From JBGFRR01 sp041695045 (lineage in GTDB: Bacteria > Bacteroidota > Ignavibacteria > UBA10030), in assembly GCA_041695045.1 (NCBI GenBank), contig JBGFRR010000030.1:1-55044 (forward strand): a stretch of 55,044 bases of DNA, read 5' to 3'. Position 1 is the first letter of the stretch. Every line of letters starts with the position of its first letter. Under the pieces are notes generated by a model. It did not search any database and was not told the origin of the DNA. It worked only from the letters and a program-made list of their open reading frames with translations. The position numbers were made by a program, and so were the translations under genes. Positions 49,446 to 55,044 of the stretch are shown piece by piece.

Positions 49446-50534
49446 CTAAAAACGTAACTTATACACTCCATTTTCCGGACTCGACACGCTCACAAAGAGG
49501 ATTCTCTTTGCCCAGTCAACCGCGAGTGCGTAGACTTCAAAAAAAGGTGGTTTAATTCTTTGCCAACTCTGGCCGCCGTTGGTAGTTCTATATAGATAAA
49601 ATCCTGTAGCAAGGAGCTCTTGTGGATTCGTCGGATTGATTGCAAGTCGCCAGTGACGGTAGTTTCCATCTTCCCGCCCTAAGATTACCTGAAATGTCTG
49701 CGCTTTATCAGTTGTTTTCACAATCACACCCAACATTCCTAAATACAAAATGCTGTCGTTTGTGGGGTGGATCGCAATATCGTATACTACATTGTCACCG
49801 TGATATGGTCCGTCAAGTAGTGGGGAGGACAACCGTGTCCAGCTGTTACCATAATCGGAAGAATGCAACAGAACAGGAGCGAATCTTGACGACTCACCCC
49901 CTGCCCACATTTCATTCGGGTTGGTAGGGGAAATCCTAATAGCATTTATACCAAGGCCTCCCGCTTCGCGATGGCCGTACACACGATGCCAAACCCGCCC
50001 CCTATCTCCACTTTTGTAAATCGTGGAGAGCAATCCGGCAAAGAGAATATTTTGATCGTGTGGAGAACGAGCGAGCGAGGCAATCTCACTGCTTCTTGGA
50101 TAAGTATCGAACCTGATCCCACCGTCGGATGGAACCCACGAATTACCTAAGTCCGTTGAGCGGAAAACGCCAATAGCAAGAGACTCAGGTTGCGCACTGA
50201 TGCCTACAAACAGTTCGTTACTCACAGGCTCGTATATAATAGTCCTAACCCCGTAATCGAGTGCGCGGATAGGGGTTGAATCTGCAAAGCCAAGATATGT
50301 CCACTGGGAGTTGCTCTCATCGAGATTAAATCTGAAAAGCCCGTCTTTACCGGCACAAGCGAAGAGATAATTATTTACTAAAACCAGATTGGAGACGAGC
50401 TTTCCTTCTAAGCCCAGAAGTTCCCACTCTCCAATACGTGGAATACTTGGCCCAGTGCCGCTCTCCTTGCAGCTCATCTGCAGGACAATCACACAAGCCA
50501 CACAAACTTGGAAGCATCGCAATAGTGATCTCAT
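49446..50534 (-). CDS. Asp-box (BNR/sortilin-like) repeat lipoprotein
   Basis: A 362-residue lipoprotein with signal RSLLRCFQVCVACVIVLQMSC (lipobox LQMSC). The body is a beta-propeller with Asp-box repeats: RSTDLGNSWVP, SGDRGRVWHR, SSDYGNSWTR and TTNGGQSWQR, interspersed with SPHDQNILFAG and ISPTNPNEMWAGG. Such proteins often bind ligands or glycans at the surface; the sequence does not show a catalytic role. It starts at ATG 50534. It is preceded by a leader of more than 250 nt that contains an intrinsic terminator, and lies upstream of the subtilase on the same strand. Confidence 0.8.
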   Translation of the reverse strand: MRSLLRCFQVCVACVIVLQMSCKESGTGPSIPRIGEWELLGLEGKLVSNLVLVNNYLFACAGKDGLFRFNLDESNSQWTYLGFADSTPIRALDYGVRTIIYEPVSNELFVGISAQPESLAIGVFRSTDLGNSWVPSDGGIRFDTYPRSSEIASLARSPHDQNILFAGLLSTIYKSGDRGRVWHRVYGHREAGGLGINAIRISPTNPNEMWAGGESSRFAPVLLHSSDYGNSWTRLSSPLLDGPYHGDNVVYDIAIHPTNDSILYLGMLGVIVKTTDKAQTFQVILGREDGNYRHWRLAINPTNPQELLATGFYLYRTTNGGQSWQRIKPPFFEVYALAVDWAKRILFVSVSSPENGVYKLRF

Positions 50535-50675
50535 AGCGGTGGTTCTTTCCTACGTGAAAAGGTTATGAATGATTCTTGAACTCTTTTTCAGAACACAGAG
50601 CAAACCTTGGAACACTTATCTTCATCGTCGTCAATCTCTTATGTTCACAAACATTGGCGAGTTCGACTCACAAAC

Positions 50676-50722
50676 AAAAAATCCCGTTCTCAGCACAAAG
50701 CTTACGTGCTCAGTGACGGGAT
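50676..50722 (-). terminator. Intrinsic terminator upstream of the Asp-box lipoprotein
   Basis: On the minus strand ATCCCGT (50722-50716) pairs with ACGGGAT (50687-50681), with an inner AGCAC/GTGCT stem, and is followed by six T residues. A segment AGTGACGG at 50774-50767 is complementary to CCGTCACT (50719-50712), which overlaps the left arm of the terminator, so pairing of the two would prevent termination. It is either an attenuator of the lipoprotein gene or the end of a small RNA. Confidence 0.6.
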
Positions 50723-50778
50723 ACTTGTCGTGCTCTCGTTCTCTTCATTCTGCCCCCCAGGGCCTTCCGTCACTCGCC

Positions 50779-50807
50779 AACATCTGGTTTTTTTTCGTGA
50801 ATGTCAA
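50779..50807 (-). promoter_or_regulatory. Promoter-like sequence upstream of the leader terminator
   Basis: TTGACA (50807-50802), 17 bases, then GATGTT (50784-50779). The -35 box is perfect and the context TTGACATTCACG resembles TTGACATTTACG at the hsp20 leader, but the -10 box is poor. Confidence 0.35.
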
Positions 50808-51090
50808 GACCCGATGAACACCTTAATTCCGATAGAACAAGTAATTTCGGTCGCATCATGGGATCTCTTGCGGTAGTGCTAACCAGACACCTTTTTGCTT
50901 CCCATCGGTTGAAGAAGAGCCGGGGCGCGCCTAGATGCTCTTGTTGCAGAATCCCTCATAGAATTCTTGGGAAAGCAACTCGGAAAAGAAAGCAGGATGC
51001 GAGCGAAATTCGCGAATCAACCGCACCTCACCGGCAGTCTGTTGGAGACGATGTGAATGTGCCCCTTCACCGGTATGGTAGCGCCGTCGC
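50808..51090. other. Intergenic stretch without a gene
   Basis: About 280 bases lie between the promoter-like sequence and the end of the mechanosensitive channel gene. Only short open frames without Shine-Dalgarno sites are present. Together with the leader to its left, the gene-free interval is 556 bases. Confidence 0.4.
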
Positions 51091-51702
51091 TCATTGTTTG
51101 TTGCCGCCCGCGATGCTCTCACCTTCGCGTGCAAACGCAGGCTCTTGCTTGACATGGATGGTGCGAGTAGGATAGGCGAACTCAATGCTTTCTTCCTCGA
51201 AGCGGCGAACGATCTCGATGTTGATCGCCTGCTGGATGTCCATGTACACGTTAAAGTCGGGGTTCTGCACATAGTAGACGACTTCGTAGATGAGCGCTGA
51301 ATCGCCGAACTCTTTGAAGTGCGCTCGGTCGAAGCGCGCCTTCGGCTGTTTCACGACAATTTCTTTTAACAACGCACTGATGCGCTCCAATTTGTCCGAC
51401 GGCGTTTGGTATGTGACGCCGATGGAGAACGTCACACGACGCTCAAACATGCGCTTGAAGTTCCGGATGCGGCTGCGGAGGAGGTCGGCGTTCGAGAAGA
51501 TCACCTGCTCGCCCGAAAGACTGCGGATGCGCGTGGTCTTCAGGCCGATGTGTTCGACCGTGCCGAGAAATTCGTTGACGATGATGAAATCGCCGATGAC
51601 GAACGGTTTATCCAGGACGATCGAAAGGGAGGCGAACAGGTCGCCGAGAATATTCTGAACCGCCAGCGCTACCGCAATACCGCCGATGCCCAGCCCCGCC
51701 AC
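51091..51702 (-). CDS. MscS-type mechanosensitive channel, C-terminal part
   Basis: A frame of 203 residues with the pore helix and cytoplasmic vestibule of small-conductance mechanosensitive channels: LGIGGIAVALAVQNILGDLF, ASLSIVLDKPFVIGDFIIVN, EHIGLKTTRIRSLSGEQVIF, SNADLLRSRIRNFKRM and a C-terminal HVKQEPAF. The ATG at 51702 is internal; a further VDITALVAGLGIG segment lies just upstream in the same frame. The N-terminal part is in another frame and the membrane helices between them are missing. Confidence 0.8.
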   Translation of the reverse strand: MAGLGIGGIAVALAVQNILGDLFASLSIVLDKPFVIGDFIIVNEFLGTVEHIGLKTTRIRSLSGEQVIFSNADLLRSRIRNFKRMFERRVTFSIGVTYQTPSDKLERISALLKEIVVKQPKARFDRAHFKEFGDSALIYEVVYYVQNPDFNVYMDIQQAINIEIVRRFEEESIEFAYPTRTIHVKQEPAFAREGESIAGGNKQ

Positions 51703-51917
51703 GAGCGCTGTGATATCGACGCCGATGTTGTCGAGCGCCAGAGGTCGACAAGAAAGTCGTCAACATCGGTTGCTGTTTTCTTTGCCGGTGTCTTGAAGCG
51801 GCGGACGACGAACCGCTTGACCACAAGCAATATCAGAAACACCAGCGTGGCGGCGATGACAGCAATGAGCCACTCCATCAACCTGCCGCCGAAGATGATT
51901 GCATCAAAAAGATCCAT
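51669..51917 (-). CDS. MscS-type mechanosensitive channel, N-terminal fragment
   Basis: ATG at 51917 follows AAGGAGAGACGAAC. It encodes one membrane segment (LMEWLIAVIAATLVFLILLV), then VKRFVVRRFKTPAKKTATDV and DDFLVDLW. In intact relatives about 80-100 residues of further membrane helices separate DDFLVDLL from LDNIGVDITALVAGLG. Here LDNIGVDITALV follows at once in a shifted frame. An internal deletion of roughly 250-300 bases, not a phase multiple of three, explains both features. Treat the locus as a pseudogene. Confidence 0.65.
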   Translation of the reverse strand: MDLFDAIIFGGRLMEWLIAVIAATLVFLILLVVKRFVVRRFKTPAKKTATDVDDFLVDLWRSTTSASISQRSWRGWASAVLR

Positions 51918-52156
51918 GTTCGTCTCTCCTTCCAAGAAACATCGAAAGCGTTACGGAGCGGAAGATCGCTCGTCGCAACGCTTTCGGTGAGTACTATGCT
52001 CCCTCTATACCTCCGCTACTCACTGAGATACTCTCGCTGTTTGCCGATTTCCCTGAAACTTTTCGCCCTTCTCCGTGTACATTGCAGTGTGTTTTGGTAC
52101 AGGCGGGAATTTTTTGTATCTTGTTCCTCGTTCTTGAATATCCATTGAAGAATCTC

Positions 52157-53350
52157 ATGAGCGCTGACCAAAAAAATATCGACCTTGCATCTCTCCGTAT
52201 CCGTCGCGAGGATCCTGGGGAGACGCCGCAATCCGGTGCAAACACCAAACTCATCATCACCGGAATCATCGTTGTTGCTCTCGTCGTTGGATTTATCCTC
52301 GTACGTCCGATGTTTGACCCAGTCATCGAAGTTCAACTTGCAGCGGTGACGTACGCGTCTCCCTCGCAGGCGCAGGCTGTGCTGACGGCGAGCGGCTACA
52401 TTGTAGCTCAGCGGAAGGCGGCGGTAGCCTCGAAAGCGACAGGCCGTCTTGTGTATTTAGGCGTTGTGGAAGGAGACCGGGTGAAGAAAGATCAAATCTT
52501 GGCGCGGATTGAGGATGCAGACATCCGCGCACAGCGTGAACAGGCGCGCGCGACATTGCGGCTGAACGAAGCCGAGCTAAAGGACGCCGAACAGACGCTT
52601 GCCCGGCAGCGAGCGTTGCTTGAGGGTGGATTCACATCGCAGGCGGAGTTCGATGCAGCCGAGGCGCGATACAATCGCGTGGTGGCTTCCATCGAAGTTG
52701 CGAAGGCTGCCGTTGCTGCCGCGGAGGTTGCGCTGGAGAATACGCTCATCCGCGCGCCGTTCGACGGCACGGTGCTGACGAAAAATGCCGACATCGGTGA
52801 GATGGTTGCACCGATGGCCGCGGGCATGGGCTCCCGCGTGGCAGTCGTCACGATTGCCGATATGTCCTCGCTCGAAGTCGAAGCCGACGTTTCGGAGGCC
52901 AACATCGAGCGCATTGTCCCGAACCAACCGTGCGAGATCACGCTCGACGCGTATCCTGAGACACGCTACCGAGGCTATGTCACAAAGATCGTCCCGACGG
53001 CAGACCGGGCGAAAGCCACGGTGCTGGTGAAGGTCGGTTTCAAGTCGTACGACAGTAAGGTGTTGCCGGAGATGAGCGCGAAGGTCTTGTTCCTGAACAA
53101 GCAGGGGGAGACGCAGAGCAACGCAATGGTCAAGCCGGTGTTGGCGCTTCCTATGAATGCTGTTGCGACGCGGAACGGCAGGCAGGTTGTTTTCCTTGTA
53201 CAGGATGGGAAAGCGGTGGAGCGAGGGGTAACGACCGGTCAGCAGATTGGGGCGTTGGTTGAGATCCGGGAAGGCCTCGCGCTTGGCGAGAAAGTTATCG
53301 CGCGCCTCGATGAGCGGATTCAGGATGAAGCGAAGGTGGCGGTGAAGTAG
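52157..53350 (+). CDS. Periplasmic adaptor of an efflux system (HlyD/RND-MFP family)
   Basis: A 397-residue membrane-fusion protein. One N-terminal membrane anchor (KLIITGIIVVALVVGFILVR) is followed by a lipoyl half (ASGYIVAQRKAAVASKATGR), a coiled-coil hairpin (AQREQARATLRLNEAELKDA, AEVALENTLIRAPFDGTVL), and beta-barrel and membrane-proximal domains. It links an inner-membrane transporter with an outer-membrane channel. The ATG at 52157 is chosen because the lysine/serine-rich start precedes the anchor; the longer upstream frame is unlikely. Together with the downstream ATPase it suggests a MacAB-like exporter. Confidence 0.87.
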   Translation: MSADQKNIDLASLRIRREDPGETPQSGANTKLIITGIIVVALVVGFILVRPMFDPVIEVQLAAVTYASPSQAQAVLTASGYIVAQRKAAVASKATGRLVYLGVVEGDRVKKDQILARIEDADIRAQREQARATLRLNEAELKDAEQTLARQRALLEGGFTSQAEFDAAEARYNRVVASIEVAKAAVAAAEVALENTLIRAPFDGTVLTKNADIGEMVAPMAAGMGSRVAVVTIADMSSLEVEADVSEANIERIVPNQPCEITLDAYPETRYRGYVTKIVPTADRAKATVLVKVGFKSYDSKVLPEMSAKVLFLNKQGETQSNAMVKPVLALPMNAVATRNGRQVVFLVQDGKAVERGVTTGQQIGALVEIREGLALGEKVIARLDERIQDEAKVAVK

Positions 53351-53370
53351 CCGATCGGAGTGTAGACTTC

Positions 53371-53450
53371 GACATTCATCATTCGATATTCGACCATGAG
53401 GGGAAATGATGAATATTCAACGCAAAAGGTCCACCACAGATTCACAGAAT
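53371..53450. repeat. Cluster of dispersed repeats between adaptor and ATPase genes
   Basis: GACATTCATCATTCGATATT followed by CGACC (53371-53395) is related to the repeat inside gvpF/L at 6092-6155. CCACCACAGATTCACAGAAT (53431-53450) is an inverted partial copy of the ATCTGTGG family. A TGCCTGTGGCAGGCA palindrome lies near 53582. The 283-base gap holds no gene. Confidence 0.5.
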
Positions 53451-53633
53451 AGGACAAACGGTTGTGGGTTAAGAAACTTCCCTGAGGAAGAGGTACACAC
53501 AATGAAATGGAAAAAGGTTGTTCTTTAGCACCAGAGGGCATGAACCGTTGTCTTACACGTTCGATCCATCTGTGTATCCCTGCCTGTGGCAGGCAAGTGT
53601 ATTTTTTTCTCTGAGTAGCTACCAAGGAGTGAT

Positions 53634-54308
53634 ATGATACAATCCATCATTGAAATCCGCAACGTGGTCAAGTCGTACCAGCGCGACAGCATCCAGATTC
53701 CGGTGCTGAACGACATCTCGCTCGATGTGCCGGAAGGTGAGTTCCTCGCGTTGATGGGCCCATCCGGCTCGGGGAAAACGACGTTGCTGAACCTCATCGC
53801 CGGCATCGACCGTCCGAACAAGGGGTCGGTTATCGTCGCGGGCACGGATGTCACGAAGCTTGGGGAATCCGCCCTCGCAAAGTGGCGTGCGCGGCACGTG
53901 GGATTCATTTTTCAATTCTATAATCTCATTCCTGTTCTCACCGCCTATGAGAACGTTGAGCTGCCGATCTTGCTGACGCCGCTCTCCAAGAAGGATCGCA
54001 AGCGGCAAGTTGAAACAGCGTTGGCGCTCGTCGGGCTTACCGACCGAATGCAGCATTATCCCAAACAGCTTTCCGGCGGACAGGAGCAGCGCGTGGCTAT
54101 TGCGCGTGCCCTCGCCAGCGACCCGACGATCCTCGTTGCCGACGAGCCAACCGGCGACCTCGATAAGCAGTCGGCTGAAGAAATCCTCACCTTGTTGGAG
54201 CGGTTGAACAAAGAGTTCAAGAAGACCATCGTCATGGTGACGCATGACCCGCGCGCAGCGGAGAAGGCGCACATTGTGCGGCATCTCGATAAAGGGGAGT
54301 TGCAGTAA
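53634..54308 (+). CDS. ABC transporter ATP-binding protein, MacB/LolD type
   Basis: A 224-residue ATPase: Walker A GPSGSGKTT near residue 43, Q-loop FIFQFYNLIPVLTAYENVEL, signature LSGGQEQRVAIARAL, Walker B ILVADEPTGDLD and the H-loop VMVTHD. The FYNLIPVLTAYENVELP segment is typical of the MacB/LolD/FtsE group. Ordinarily an FtsX-like permease gene follows. Here a toxin-antitoxin remnant on the other strand follows instead, so the permease is elsewhere or lost. The start is ATG 53634, preceded by AAGGAGTGAT. Confidence 0.92.
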   Translation: MIQSIIEIRNVVKSYQRDSIQIPVLNDISLDVPEGEFLALMGPSGSGKTTLLNLIAGIDRPNKGSVIVAGTDVTKLGESALAKWRARHVGFIFQFYNLIPVLTAYENVELPILLTPLSKKDRKRQVETALALVGLTDRMQHYPKQLSGGQEQRVAIARALASDPTILVADEPTGDLDKQSAEEILTLLERLNKEFKKTIVMVTHDPRAAEKAHIVRHLDKGELQ

Positions 54309-54335
54309 AGGGAGGACATGAAGCCTACAATCAGC

Positions 54336-54617
54336 TCATTCGGGATTGCCAGTATAATGGCTTTCGGTGCATGTGGGCAATCGCCCAAATAGTAATACTA
54401 TAGTAATACTGTTGTCGTTGTTGATTGTAAACAATATCTTGTACGGAAACTTGGGGACGTATGCTTTACGGATGCCGTTCTCTTCAAGTAAATACCATTC
54501 GGGGTTCTTTTTGATCTTTCTTATCTGTTCAACGACAGACTCTCTGAACCGTTTACCGAGTCCTCGTAATTGAAGGTCATACCATTCAACAGCTTCGTCA
54601 AACTCTTTAACTGCCAA
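54336..54617 (-). pseudogene. ParE/RelE-type toxin, 5' end separated by a MITE
   Basis: The remaining frame encodes LAVKEFDEAVEWYDLQLRGL then GKRFRESVVEQIRKIKKNPE and YVPKFPYKILFTINNDNSIT, a ParE/RelE toxin fold. The original start lies on the other side of the inserted element. ATG at 54823 reads MKVNIH and then, across the insertion, HELAVKEFDEA. The element adds a stop after nine codons from the original start. The remaining part could use the TTG at 54617. The gene is probably inactive or produced at low level. Confidence 0.75.
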
Positions 54618-54626
54618 CTCATGAAT

Positions 54627-54802
54627 CTCAAGTTGAGCGCTTGTTTGAAGGGGTTGAAACCCCCCGTACTTGTTGATTAAAATCGTTGACCACGTCCTGA
54701 AGGACGTGGCTATTGCCCCGACCTTTCAGGTCGGGGACTAAAGAATCCCTTAAAACACCAAGGGCTTCAGCCCACGCAAAAAAGCCGTGCGCTCAACTTG
54801 AG
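54627..54802. mobile_element. 176-bp MITE with perfect terminal repeats and 8-bp target duplication
   Basis: Terminal inverted repeats CTCAAGTTGAGCGC (54627-54640) and GCGCTCAACTTGAG (54789-54802) are perfect over 14 bp. TCATGAAT occurs directly on both sides (54619-54626 and 54803-54810), an 8-bp target site duplication. Inside are four palindromes: GGGGTTGAAACCCC, CCACGTCCTGAAGGACGTGG, CCCCGACCTTTCAGGTCGGGG, listed here as 54717-54737, and GGGCTTCAGCCC. No transposase is encoded, so it depends on an enzyme in trans. Confidence 0.85.
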
Positions 54803-54811
54803 TCATGAATG

Positions 54812-55015
54812 TTAACCTTCATTGTACAGTTTTTCGAAGTCTAACAACGTTGCCTGTCCCTGATTGACCGCATTCATTCTCTTATGGACTTCCTTAATCC
54901 ATGCATCACGTATTTCAGCTTCTTCGTAGTCTATGCTGGCAAGGATTAATTCAGCAAATGCTAAACGTTCGTTGGGTGGCATCTTTAATGCTCTTTGAAA
55001 GAGTTCTTTATCCAT
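54812..55015 (-). CDS. Addiction-module antitoxin (unstable antitoxin family)
   Basis: A 67-residue protein: ALKMPPNERLAFAELILASI, DYEEAEIRDAWIKEVHKRMN, then AVNQGQATLLDFEKLYNEG. The W-x3-E/V-x2-R pattern followed by a helix ending in DFEKL is typical of the addiction module component family that pairs with ParE/RelE-like toxins. ATG 55015 follows AAGGAAAGGATATATCC. Its stop overlapped the original toxin start (ATGAAGGTTAA) before the MITE inserted. Confidence 0.82.
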   Translation of the reverse strand: MDKELFQRALKMPPNERLAFAELILASIDYEEAEIRDAWIKEVHKRMNAVNQGQATLLDFEKLYNEG

Positions 55016-55044
55016 GGATATATCCTTTCCTTTCTCTCAACTTC

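Noticed and set aside
50931..51272. Minus-strand frame of 113 codons overlapping the channel gene end
   Set aside because: It overlaps the conserved MscS C-terminus in another frame and has no Shine-Dalgarno site or domain.

Overview
The window looks like a chromosomal segment of a bacterium of the Bacteroidota/Chlorobiota (FCB) group, probably of Ignavibacteria type. The main reasons are a secreted subtilase with a C-terminal T9SS-type sorting domain (NFPNPFNPET motif), Asp-box and GHL10 lipoproteins, and dispersed AT-rich repeats of the ATCTGTGGTAATC type just upstream of housekeeping genes. This placement is inference from family content; no rRNA or tRNA gene was recognised. Base composition is near 50 percent GC.

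Region 1 (about 0.5-20.4 kb, minus strand) is a gas-vesicle (gvp) cluster of more than 20 genes. It divides into two arms. The distal arm runs gvpA - GvpC-like helical protein - small winged-helix protein - gvpN - coiled-coil protein - GvpF/L-DnaJ fusion - gvpO - gvpF/L - gvpG - tandem ArsA/Get3-like ATPase - small GvpA-family gene - gvpK - truncated GvpA paralogue - gvpJ-like gene - lytic transglycosylase. The proximal arm runs Hsp20 - third GvpF/L - Cys-containing small protein - uncharacterised 210-aa protein - CDC48-type double AAA ATPase - uncharacterised 105-aa protein. Between the arms sit an NtrB/NtrC pair, a second (frame-split) sensor kinase and a PIN-domain/antitoxin pair. A good sigma-54 -24/-12 element lies upstream of gvpA, with two palindromes about 90-140 bp further upstream. 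This suggests that gvpA is switched on by a local NtrC-type activator. The proximal arm instead has a sigma-70-like promoter and a long leader that ends in an intrinsic terminator just before hsp20.

Region 2 (21.0-36.2 kb, plus strand) starts with a second NtrC-family activator. It is followed by a tight 12-gene run: pilC, pilB, a response regulator, three pilin-like proteins without the usual Glu5, a TPR/pseudo-receiver protein, CheY, a 960-aa hybrid kinase, a REC-kinase, a REC-pseudokinase and a conserved Cys/His protein. I read it as a type IV pilus or type II secretion-like machine packaged with its own phosphorelay.

Region 3 (36.2-55.0 kb) is mixed metabolic and accessory DNA: ackA, an MBL hydrolase, pgi, a cupin pseudogene, a HigB/HigA-like pair, a UvrD helicase gene split by an inserted hairpin repeat, a glycosyltransferase, a TPR-REC protein, a GHL10 lipoprotein, a subtilase with a poly-T frameshift, an Asp-box lipoprotein with a terminator-containing leader, an MscS channel gene with an internal deletion, an efflux adaptor and an ABC ATPase. 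At the right edge a 176-bp MITE with perfect terminal repeats and an 8-bp target duplication has inserted into the toxin gene of a ParE/RelE-type toxin-antitoxin pair.

A recurring theme is genome remodelling by small non-autonomous repeats. They interrupt or lengthen coding sequences in uvrD, one gvpF/L, the cupin gene, the CDC48 N-domain and the toxin gene. Several other genes are broken by single-base frameshifts, which are either biological or assembly errors.
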